DNA of 33,974 bases from a virus (IMGVR_UViG_3300023184_002005:1-33974); one strand, 5' to 3'. Positions 16,495 to 21,427 are shown, numbered from the stretch's first letter. Translations and numbers: made by a program. Notes: generated by a model from the sequence alone, not told the origin.

Positions 16495-16731
16495 TCAGTA
16501 ATATCTTGGGCCGCAAGTTATATCAACAATGGTTTCAGCGGTGTAGCCATTGATTTTTCGTTTGCCAAACATTGTGATTGCCCGCAAACCAGACTTTTCA
16601 CATTGTTTGATTGCGTCAATGACCTCAGACCGGCCCATTGACTGTATTTGCTTATCCATAACCAATTGCTGTTCGGTCATTGCTGGTTCGCTGGCGCAAC
16701 CTACCAACGCTAGGCATAGCAAATATTTCAT
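16495..16731 (-). CDS. Predicted lipoprotein
   Basis: 78 residues with a short signal peptide MKYLLCLALVGC, whose LVGC is a lipobox (cysteine 12). The mature part is helical and then beta (MDKQIQSMGRSEVIDAIKQC, KRKINGYTAETIVDITCG) with two further cysteines. An early, not lysis-linked, lipoprotein could act at the envelope in superinfection exclusion. That is inference from topology and timing. ATGA coupling with the gene upstream in the operon. Confidence 0.7.
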   Translation of the reverse strand: MKYLLCLALVGCASEPAMTEQQLVMDKQIQSMGRSEVIDAIKQCEKSGLRAITMFGKRKINGYTAETIVDITCGPRYY

Positions 16732-16916
16732 GCGCGTTCTCCCATCAGCATTTTTTCAATGTTGCCGATTTCTTCCACAGCGTATTCCAATTGATGGGAA
16801 AGATGCCGCACTTGCGCCCGCAAGCAGCCGACTTCGTAAGCCAGCCGGTCAGCGGTGTTGGTGCTGTAAGCATTGGCGCGGTCTTCACAATCTTTGATAA
16901 TTTGTGCGGCGTTCAT
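16728..16916 (-). CDS. Small helical hypothetical protein (62 aa)
   Basis: Starts MNAAQIIKDCEDRANAYSTN and continues as one long coiled-coil-like helix (VGCLRAQVRHLSHQLEYAVE). Both ends overlap neighbours by four bases. No family recognised. Confidence 0.65.
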   Translation of the reverse strand: MNAAQIIKDCEDRANAYSTNTADRLAYEVGCLRAQVRHLSHQLEYAVEEIGNIEKMLMGERA

Positions 16917-17125
16917 TTTTCAAGCCTTTCGTTGATGTATTGCCGGATGTACTGGCGGGTGGCAGTGTTGAGATAATCAATCCATTCAAGACCCTCATAA
17001 ATGACCGAATACACAGTAAGGGTGTCGGCCTCGGTGTCCCATTCGTATGCAACTAGCAACTTGGCAAATTCACCGTTGCCCATTTGATCCCATTCAATTT
17101 CGCGGGTGGTGTCGTAAACAGTCAT
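16913..17125 (-). CDS. Hypothetical protein (70 aa)
   Basis: I start it at ATG 17125, which follows GGAGGT at five bases, the best ribosome site in this operon. The product MTVYDTTREIEWDQMGNGEF continues into an acidic, aromatic-rich beta/alpha sequence ending IRQYINERLEK. No family recognised. ATGA coupling on both sides. Confidence 0.62.
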   Translation of the reverse strand: MTVYDTTREIEWDQMGNGEFAKLLVAYEWDTEADTLTVYSVIYEGLEWIDYLNTATRQYIRQYINERLEK

Positions 17126-17214
17126 ACGCCACCTCCAACAAAGTAACCGATGGTGTAGCTGATGATGGCAATGGCTGCCGCTGTGATGATGCTGTCCCAA
17201 GTTTCGTGTGTCAT
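17122..17214 (-). CDS. 30-aa membrane microprotein
   Basis: Reads MTHETWDSIITAAAIAIISY and then a second hydrophobic half ending YFVGGGV. Its stop forms ATGA with the next gene and its coding sequence contains that gene's ribosome site, so translation would feed it. Its own ribosome site is weak, so it may serve mainly as a coupling leader. Confidence 0.45.
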   Translation of the reverse strand: MTHETWDSIITAAAIAIISYTIGYFVGGGV

Positions 17215-17224
17215 TTGGCTATCT

Positions 17225-17395
17225 TTAAAAAGCGCGGCGGCGAGCGCATTCATCACGCAAAACATCAAAAGAAACGCTGTACATTTGCGCCAATTTTGTT
17301 AACGCAATTGCCAATTTGTCTTTACTTAAAGGTTGTAAAACTTTGATGTACGCATCAATTAATTTGCTTACATCTTGTTTGCTAAGTTGTTCCAT
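17225..17395 (-). CDS. First gene of the leftward operon (56 aa, helical)
   Basis: The ATG at 17395 follows AGGAAAG with a suitable spacer. The product starts MEQLSKQDVSKLIDAYIKVL, is helical throughout, and ends CARRRAF. It lies about 40 bases downstream of the leftward promoter, so it is the first protein made from that transcript. No family recognised. Host-takeover or regulatory function is possible from position only. Confidence 0.62.
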   Translation of the reverse strand: MEQLSKQDVSKLIDAYIKVLQPLSKDKLAIALTKLAQMYSVSFDVLRDECARRRAF

Positions 17396-17406
17396 TTGAC
17401 TTTCCT

Positions 17407-17432
17407 AAAAAGACCGCTACGAAATGTTGCGG
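17407..17432 (-). promoter_or_regulatory. Leader hairpin followed by U5 in leftward transcript
   Basis: On the minus strand CCGCAAC and GTAGCGG pair (six pairs, one T-T mismatch) around a five-base loop, then TCTTTTT follows. It sits between the predicted start of transcription and the AGGAAAG ribosome site. It could be a weak attenuator or a 5' protective stem-loop. Confidence 0.4.
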
Positions 17433-17444
17433 CATGAATAAATT

Positions 17445-17458
17445 ATAAGCCAGCTTAC
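17445..17458. promoter_or_regulatory. Operator 1 (14-bp dyad)
   Basis: ATAAGCCAGCTTAC fits the pattern xTAAG-N4-CTTAC shared by three sites in this intergenic region. It overlaps the leftward -10. It is a likely binding site of the Cro-like protein encoded at 17541. Confidence 0.65.
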
Positions 17459-17463
17459 ACACA

Positions 17464-17477
17464 TTAAGCCAACTTAC
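17464..17477. promoter_or_regulatory. Operator 2 (14-bp dyad)
   Basis: TTAAGCCAACTTAC has the same 5-4-5 dyad geometry as operator 1. Its centre is 19 bp from operator 1's, about two helical turns, which would favour cooperative binding. It covers the -35 zone of the leftward promoter. Confidence 0.65.
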
Positions 17478-17491
17478 ATTGCGAAATGCGT

Positions 17492-17505
17492 TAGGGCAAA
17501 CCCTA
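17492..17505. promoter_or_regulatory. Separate 14-bp dyad TAGGG-CAAA-CCCTA
   Basis: A perfect 5-4-5 inverted repeat with the same geometry as the three operators but a different half-site. It overlaps a possible -10 (TATGTT, 17504-17509). It may bind a second regulator, such as the winged-helix protein of the leftward operon, or form an RNA hairpin. Confidence 0.4.
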
Positions 17506-17517
17506 TGTTTGGTGTTC

Positions 17518-17531
17518 GTAAGTTAGCTTAC
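17518..17531. promoter_or_regulatory. Operator 3 (14-bp dyad) at the cro promoter
   Basis: GTAAGTTAGCTTAC is the most symmetric of the three sites (GTAAG/CTTAC). It overlaps a TACAAT hexamer (17529-17534) that could be the -10 of the rightward promoter, giving autoregulation of the Cro-like gene. No good -35 is visible upstream. If TACAAT is used, the transcript would begin at or next to the ATG. Confidence 0.6.
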
Positions 17532-17540
17532 AATCGCAGG

Positions 17541-17696
17541 ATGACCAAACAGGAACTTATTGACAAAGCAGGCTCACGCAAGGCGCTGGCTGAGTTGCTA
17601 GGCATCAGCCTGGCAGCTATCAGCCAATGGAAGAAAGTTCCCAGGGCGCGGTTGTGGCAAGCAAAAGATTTACGACCCGAATGGTTTAAGCCTTAA
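17541..17696 (+). CDS. Cro-like helix-turn-helix repressor
   Basis: 51 residues. RKALAELLGISLAAISQWKK (13-32) is a helix-turn-helix like that of P22 Cro and YdaS proteins, including the SQWKKV-P ending. Length and lack of a C-terminal domain fit Cro rather than CI. It should bind the three 14-bp dyads just upstream and switch both divergent early promoters. The ATG at 17541 is preceded only by a weak CAGG, and the possible -10 lies seven bases upstream, so a leaderless mRNA is conceivable. No CI-type partner is present. Confidence 0.8.
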   Translation: MTKQELIDKAGSRKALAELLGISLAAISQWKKVPRARLWQAKDLRPEWFKP

Positions 17697-17709
17697 ATTT
17701 ATGTACAAT
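17680..17709 (+). promoter_or_regulatory. Candidate promoter between cro and the structured region
   Basis: TACAAT at 17704-17709 preceded by TG could act as a -10. The -35 region (around TGGTTT, 17682-17687) is weak. A start near 17716 would coincide with the first base of a 7-bp hairpin, which is why I list it. Confidence 0.3.
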
Positions 17710-17715
17710 ACAACC

Positions 17716-17880
17716 CGTCTAGAGTGGCATCTAGGCGAAAGAGGTGGATCGTTGAACCCTACAGATATCTGTGCGGTCTTGTCAGACGACAAACGAACTT
17801 TTGATTCACCTCAATCGCTTGTTGTTGCTCTCGCCAAGAGCCAAGACCGCAGAGAGATTTGTAGGGTTTTTGCTTTTGGA
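17716..17880 (+). ncRNA. Structured RNA element after cro (candidate ncRNA, attenuator or antiterminator)
   Basis: Four stems can be read directly. P1: CGTCTAG 17716-17722 pairs with CTAGGCG 17731-17737. P2: 17755-17781 pairs with 17842-17868, 27 positions with two mismatches and one G-U, including unbroken runs of ten and nine pairs. P3: 17785-17796 pairs with 17815-17826, 12 positions with one mismatch. P4: GCTCT 17827-17831 pairs with AGAGC 17837-17841, stacking against P2. The apical loop of P3 contains CACCTC (17807-17812), which is complementary to GAGGTG at 17741-17746 and would make a pseudoknot. A T-rich TTTTTGCTTTT follows P2. Position after cro recalls lambda tR1 or HK022 put sites, but no known family is identified. 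Confidence 0.6.
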
Positions 17881-18120
17881 CAACGCAATGCGGTACGTCG
17901 GTGGTTGCGTTTGAGATACCCTGCTGCACGAGCAAGCCAAGGCAGGGAGCGTGGGCTAATACCTAGAGCGCGGTGGTTGAAACAGTCTGGGTTAGTGCGA
18001 TGCGATGACATGGCTCCGGAAAGCAAGTCACGGCACAGAGCGAACTTTGGTTATGACCACGGTAAGGCTGTGCTTTGCTCCAACATTCACCAAAAAGCAA
18101 ATGGAGAAGATGATGTTTGA
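17752..18120 (+). CDS. Uncertain ORF overlapping the structured RNA
   Basis: An open frame runs through this stretch. The best start is TTG 17752, five bases after GAGGTG. An ATG at 17701 also exists. The product, LNPTDICAVLSDDKRTF onward, is Arg-rich with no recognisable domain. It uses many AGA/AGG/CGA/GGG codons unlike its neighbours. In favour: an ordered ribosome site, 369 bases open, and its stop overlaps the next gene (ATGTTTGA). Against: the long inverted repeat and unusual codons. It may be a real gene whose leader regulates it, or a chance frame over RNA. Confidence 0.35.
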   Translation: MNPTDICAVLSDDKRTFDSPQSLVVALAKSQDRREICRVFAFGQRNAVRRWLRLRYPAARASQGRERGLIPRARWLKQSGLVRCDDMAPESKSRHRANFGYDHGKAVLCSNIHQKANGEDDV

Positions 18121-18478
18121 ATCAGGATTTGATAGGTTTTGGATTGCTTACCCTAAGACTCCCCGAAAGGGCGCAAAGTCTGAATGTCAAAAAAAATGGG
18201 TCAAGTTTTATTGTGAGACTCAGGCCGATCAAATTATCAAGCACATTGAATGGATGAAAACCACCGAACAATGGCTAAAAGCAAACGGCGCATTCATTCC
18301 CGCGCCCTTGGTCTACCTTAACCAACAACGCTGGGACGGGGCTGAAGTGCCCGAGATGCCTGATAAAAATCAGGTTGATTCTGCGCTGCAAAAGATTTTT
18401 GAGAATGACAAAAAAGCCGTGCCGATGCCTGATTACATTCGGAAACGGCTGAAAGAATTGCGTGGTCGCCGTGTATGA
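18113..18478 (+). CDS. Replication-protein C-terminal-like domain protein
   Basis: 121 residues. FDRFWIAYPKTPRKGAKSEC, then KKWVKFYCETQADQIIKHI, then FIPAPLVYLNQQRWDGAEVP, is the domain usually found at the C-terminus of phage primosomal or lambda O/DnaT-like replication proteins after a winged helix. Here it stands alone. The start at ATG 18113 is six bases after GGAG, with ATG 18110 as alternative. Placed downstream of cro like lambda O, it is the only replication-initiation candidate in the window. Confidence 0.65.
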   Translation: MFESGFDRFWIAYPKTPRKGAKSECQKKWVKFYCETQADQIIKHIEWMKTTEQWLKANGAFIPAPLVYLNQQRWDGAEVPEMPDKNQVDSALQKIFENDKKAVPMPDYIRKRLKELRGRRV

Positions 18479-18520
18479 CCCCAAAGCTATTTGCGCCCAT
18501 GTTTTGGAGCAGATGAAAAA

Positions 18521-19072
18521 ATGAAAGTGCTGGTAGCTTGCGAATACAGCGGAACGGTGCGAAACGCATTTATTGCCAAAGGGCATGATGCAATGTCATG
18601 TGACTTGTTGCCTACCGATGCGCCTGGACCGCACTATCAAGGCAACGTGTTGGATATCATTGGTGATGGATGGGATTTGATGATTGCCCACCCGCCATGT
18701 ACCCATTTGGCTGTATCCGGTGCAAAATGGTTTTACAAAAAAACGGTAGAACAAGCCGAAGCCTTGGCATTCGTGCAATTGTTGATGGACGCACCAATTT
18801 CACGCATTGCCTTGGAAAACCCAATTAGCGTCATTTCTTCACGCATCCGCAAACCTGATCAAATCATTCAACCGTGGCAATTTGGACATGGAGAAACCAA
18901 AGCAACGTGTTTATGGCTAAAAAATTTGTCAAAGTTAATGCCGACAAACATTGTGGACGGCAGAGAGGCGCGGGTTCACAAGTTGCCGCCCAGCCCTGAC
19001 CGCTGGAAACTACGAAGCACAACCTACAACGGCATTGCGGCTGCTATGGCTGACCAATGGGGCAACGCATGA
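18521..19072 (+). CDS. C5-cytosine methylase-like protein
   Basis: 183 residues. MKVLVACEYSGTVRNAF resembles the SAM-binding motif I. AHPPCTHLAVSG (56-67) carries the PPC of C5-MTase motif IV, and IALENPIS resembles motif VI (ENV). It is much shorter than true C5 methylases and no target-recognition domain is visible, so activity and target are uncertain. It may protect phage DNA or act on bases differently. The ATG at 18521 is coupled to a preceding tiny frame. ATGA overlap with the next gene. Confidence 0.7.
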   Translation: MKVLVACEYSGTVRNAFIAKGHDAMSCDLLPTDAPGPHYQGNVLDIIGDGWDLMIAHPPCTHLAVSGAKWFYKKTVEQAEALAFVQLLMDAPISRIALENPISVISSRIRKPDQIIQPWQFGHGETKATCLWLKNLSKLMPTNIVDGREARVHKLPPSPDRWKLRSTTYNGIAAAMADQWGNA

Positions 19073-19344
19073 GACACGCAGCCAGGGTTGACGCAAACCA
19101 ACAGGCCATTGTTGCCGCGCTGCGAGATGCTGGCTGCTATGTGTGGATCATAGGTTTGCCGGTTGACCTTTTGGTCGGCTATCAGCAGCACACTTACTTG
19201 ATGGAGATCAAAACCACCTCTAAAAAGCGTTTAACGGGGCTGCAAGCCGACTTTTTTCAAAATTGGGCCGGTGGTACGTTATGTAGGGTTGACAGCCCAC
19301 AGGCGGCTTTGCAGATGATTGGGGTTGCAAATGCGGAGCCTTGA
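19069..19344 (+). CDS. PD-(D/E)XK nuclease (VRR-NUC-like)
   Basis: 91 residues. LPVDLLVGY (30-38) gives the first acidic residue (D33) and YLMEIKTTSKK (43-53) gives the E-x-K pair (E46, K48). An N-terminal helix DANQQAIVAALRDAG supplies the early conserved Gln. Small stand-alone versions act as structure-specific or resolvase-like nucleases in phages. It sits in a run of recombination genes (next: NinB). Coupled by ATGA to the methylase-like gene. Confidence 0.75.
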   Translation: MRHAARVDANQQAIVAALRDAGCYVWIIGLPVDLLVGYQQHTYLMEIKTTSKKRLTGLQADFFQNWAGGTLCRVDSPQAALQMIGVANAEP

Positions 19345-19612
19345 ACAAAACCGCATGATGTGGGCAAATTTGGAAGACATTGCCCAGCAAGTGGTGTGGT
19401 ACGGTGTTAAGCTGACAAAAGATGAATGGAAAGATGTTTTGACCGCCGCGCTTAAAAAACAAAAGGTAGTGCCTGGCATTGAAGGCGGCTTTGTCGTGAT
19501 TGGTGCGCGTACCAGCAAAATGACCGTGCCGGAAATGACCGAACTAATAGAGTTATCCACAGCCTTTGGCACACAACAAGGCGTGAAATTTCGCGCATTT
19601 GTCGATGATTAA
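19331..19612 (+). CDS. ninB: NinB-family recombination protein
   Basis: 93 residues beginning MRSLEQNRMMWANLEDIAQQ and continuing with LTKDEWKDVLTAALKKQKVV, then GGFVVIGARTSKMTVPEMTELIELSTAFG. This is the full NinB (lambda Orf) fold pattern. Lambda Orf binds ssDNA and SSB and replaces host RecFOR. That links it to the phage's own SSB-like and ERF proteins on the leftward operon. It overlaps the nuclease by 14 bases. Confidence 0.85.
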   Translation: MRSLEQNRMMWANLEDIAQQVVWYGVKLTKDEWKDVLTAALKKQKVVPGIEGGFVVIGARTSKMTVPEMTELIELSTAFGTQQGVKFRAFVDD

Positions 19613-19793
19613 ATGCCCCGTTTGCGGGACGTGGACAATCGTGAAAGAGACGCGATTAGAAGCTGGCAACGCCCGCCGCCGCCGGATTGAATGTGCAAAT
19701 ATGCACCGATTCACAACCTTGGAGACTGTAATTGCTGAAAAAACACGAATACGTCAGAAGCAAAAAGCTGCTGAAATTAGTGGCAAGCCTTGA
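19605..19793 (+). CDS. NrdR-like zinc-ribbon protein (62 aa)
   Basis: MIKCPVCGTWTIVKETRLEAG...RRRRIECANMHRFTTLE matches the NrdR zinc-ribbon half, with the RRRR-EC and RFTT-E features. The fourth usual cysteine is replaced by MH, giving a CxxC/CxxxH ligand set. The ATP-cone of NrdR is absent. It probably binds nucleic acid in early regulation. It overlaps both neighbours. Confidence 0.7.
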   Translation: MIKCPVCGTWTIVKETRLEAGNARRRRIECANMHRFTTLETVIAEKTRIRQKQKAAEISGKP

Positions 19794-20049
19794 TTGCCAA
19801 TGTTGCGGATCGGCCCAAATGGTGCAGGCCGCACACACAAATTGGGGCGGCGGCAAGGGTCGGGGCATCAAAGCAGACGATAATTTGGTGGCTGCGCTGT
19901 GCTTACATTGCCATTTCGAAATTGACCAAGGCGCAAATTTGGACAAGAATGAGCGCCAACAGATGTGGAACAAGGCGCACCAAAGAACGGTGGACGCATT
20001 GACAAGCACCGGACAATGGCCTAAAGACGTACCATTGCCTTACAATTAA
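19732..20049 (+). CDS. HNH endonuclease
   Basis: 105 residues from TTG 19732, seven bases after GGAG. DCQCCGSAQMVQAAHTNWGG (21-40) supplies the zinc CxxC and catalytic His. DDNLVAALCLHCHFEID (49-65) holds the N and the second zinc knuckle. The group is common beside NinB in phages and probably cuts recombination intermediates or substitutes for NinG/Rap. It overlaps the zinc-ribbon gene by 62 bases in another frame. Confidence 0.78.
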   Translation: MLKKHEYVRSKKLLKLVASLDCQCCGSAQMVQAAHTNWGGGKGRGIKADDNLVAALCLHCHFEIDQGANLDKNERQQMWNKAHQRTVDALTSTGQWPKDVPLPYN

Positions 20050-20054
20050 GGTGT

Positions 20055-20230
20055 CAACACGCATGGGGATTAAGTTAGTCTCCAGCCGTGTTGGTGATAC
20101 CGCAAGTAACTGATGCGGTTAATACGTCATAGAAGTTGTGCAAGGTTCGACAAAACGGCTTACAGGCCATTCCTCTAAATCGCTGTAACGATAAAGAGCA
20201 CCGATCAACAAGCTGGAGATCAGTACCAGC
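20055..20230 (+). ncRNA. Hairpin-rich intergenic region, candidate structured RNA
   Basis: Four consecutive stem-loops occupy the only sizeable gap in this part. H1: CAACACG 20055-20061 with CGTGTTG 20087-20093, then after a symmetric 2x2 loop TGGGGA 20064-20069 with TCTCCA 20079-20084 (one G-U). H2: ACCGCA 20099-20104 with TGCGGT 20114-20119. H3: CTCT-AA-ATCG 20173-20182 with CGAT-AA-AGAG 20189-20198. H4: GCTGG 20212-20216 with CCAGC 20226-20230. No T-run follows, so it is not a simple terminator. Frames here are short. It could be a small RNA, a processed leader of the next gene, or a replication-origin structure. A TTGACA at 19999-20004 is the best upstream -35. Confidence 0.5.
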
Positions 20231-20254
20231 CACCAACAACCTTAAAGGATTGCT

Positions 20255-20611
20255 ATGAAAAACAATGTCGCGGACTTTATTTCGACCATGCTGCACAGCG
20301 GCACGGTCACCCATTTCATGCATTTGGCGACCGATTCCTATGCAACGCACAAAGCATTGGGCAAGTATTACCCCGAAATCATTGAATTGACCGATGATTT
20401 TGCCGAGGCTTACGCTGGATGCTACGAAAAAATTAAGGAATACCCCGAAAACTTTCACAACGCCAAAGACCCGCAAAAGTACATGGCAAGCCTAAAAACT
20501 TACATTGAAAAGAATCGGGTGGCATTGCCGGAAGAATCCCAACTGCAAAACATCGTGGACGAAATCGCCGCGCTGGTGGACTCTACGATTTACAAGCTAA
20601 CCCTCAAATGA
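20255..20611 (+). CDS. DUF5856 (ferritin-like/Dps-like helical) protein
   Basis: 118 residues. The block VADFISTMLHSGTVTHFMHL, then SYATHKALGKYYPEIIEL, then DDFAEAYAGCYEKIKEY, has the regularly spaced His/Glu helices of DUF5856 phage proteins, which look like a miniature Dps/ferritin bundle. Function is unproven; metal binding or DNA protection is conceivable. AAAGGA precedes the ATG at five bases. Coupled by ATGA to the glycosyltransferase. Confidence 0.7.
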   Translation: MKNNVADFISTMLHSGTVTHFMHLATDSYATHKALGKYYPEIIELTDDFAEAYAGCYEKIKEYPENFHNAKDPQKYMASLKTYIEKNRVALPEESQLQNIVDEIAALVDSTIYKLTLK

Positions 20612-21291
20612 TCCGCATATTTGCAGGATACGACCCTCGGGAAGCCGTGGGCTACCATGTATTCTGCCAATCGGTCATAGAGCGCACCAAGGGGCTGGTC
20701 AGCATTACGCCACTATCCGGCAAGCAACGGGACGGCACAAACGCATTCACCTATCAGCGGTTTTTAGTCCCATTTCTATGCGGATACCAAGGTAAGGCTA
20801 TCTTTTTGGATGGCTCAGATATGCTTATGCTGGCAGACATTGAAGACCTAGAAAGCCTGTTCGACCCACGCTATGCCGTCCAGGTGGTCAAGCATGACTA
20901 TCAGACTAAGCACCCAAAGAAGTACATTGGCACACCGATGGAAGCCCGAAATGGCGACTACCCGAGGAAAAACTGGTCAAGCGTGGTACTGTGGAACTGC
21001 GAACATATCCGCAACAGGGTGCTGACACCGGAATTCATTGAGGAATCCACAGGCGAAGAACTGCACCGATTTCAGTGGTTGCCTGATTCACTCATTGGCG
21101 AATTGCCAAGGGAATGGAACGTGCTAGTAGGCGAACACGATCATTTGCGAACAAAGATTGCCCATTACACGCTAGGCATACCGGAATTTGACCATTACGC
21201 TAATTGCGACTACAGTAAACCTTGGTTCAACACACAGAGCCGGATGCTTAACGGCTTGATTCACATGAAGGACGCATATGCCGAGCACTAG
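20608..21291 (+). CDS. Glycosyltransferase (GT-A, GT8-like)
   Basis: 227 residues. MIRIFAGYDPREAVGYHVF is a GT-A N-terminal strand and loop. GKAIFLDGSDMLMLADIEDL (62-81) carries the D-x-x-D metal/nucleotide-sugar motif. KNWSSVVLWNCEH and HRFQWLPDSLIGELPREWN match phage and bacterial GT8-like enzymes. The target could be host O-antigen or phage DNA/virion. It is placed far from the DUF115 glycan block, among DNA genes. Confidence 0.8.
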   Translation: MIRIFAGYDPREAVGYHVFCQSVIERTKGLVSITPLSGKQRDGTNAFTYQRFLVPFLCGYQGKAIFLDGSDMLMLADIEDLESLFDPRYAVQVVKHDYQTKHPKKYIGTPMEARNGDYPRKNWSSVVLWNCEHIRNRVLTPEFIEESTGEELHRFQWLPDSLIGELPREWNVLVGEHDHLRTKIAHYTLGIPEFDHYANCDYSKPWFNTQSRMLNGLIHMKDAYAEH

Positions 21292-21427
21292 CAGCAAACA
21301 AGCCAAATTCATGGCAGCCGCCGCCCACAACCCTAAATTTGCAAAAATGGCAGGCATTCCGGTAAAGGTAGCCAAGGAATTCAACAAGGCTGACCAAGCC
21401 AAAAAAGCGCCGCCGAAGAAGAAATGA
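21278..21427 (+). CDS. Small basic protein (49 aa)
   Basis: MPSTSSKQAKFMAAAAHNPK continues to a Lys-rich tail KKAPPKKK. The K-Q-A-K-F-M-A-A-A-A-H-N-P opening recurs as a small stand-alone protein in many environmental phages. It overlaps the glycosyltransferase by 14 bases and the methylase by four. DNA-associated role inferred from basic charge only. Confidence 0.7.
   Translation: MPSTSSKQAKFMAAAAHNPKFAKMAGIPVKVAKEFNKADQAKKAPPKKK

Larger units (their letters stand above)
17442..17477 (-). promoter_or_regulatory. Leftward early promoter
   Basis: On the minus strand a perfect TATAAT occupies 17447-17442. A TTGGCT at about 19 bases upstream is a poor-spacing -35 candidate. The -10 overlaps operator 1 and the -35 region overlaps operator 2, the layout expected for a repressible early promoter. 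Transcription would start near 17435 and feed the 13-gene leftward operon. Confidence 0.6.

Noticed and set aside
18001-18090. Resemblance of GGAAAG, ACAGAG and GGTAAGG stretches to RNase P RNA motifs
   Set aside because: The required GAGGAAAGTCC and partner regions are missing and spacing does not fit. Short matches only.
18472-18524. Very short frame (GTG start, 17 residues) between the replication-like gene and the methylase-like gene
   Set aside because: It ends in ATGA with the next gene but is too short to support. It could be coupling only. A competing 13-residue frame occupies the same bases.
20041-20046. TACAAT as a -10 for the second hairpin region
   Set aside because: No acceptable -35 at 16-18 bases. 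TTGACA at 19999 is too far from it.
20075-20476. Minus-strand open frame of 133 codons across the second hairpin region
   Set aside because: Runs antisense through the DUF5856 gene, has no ribosome site and a Phe/Val-rich nonsense composition. The stem-loops beneath it are better explained as RNA or DNA structure.
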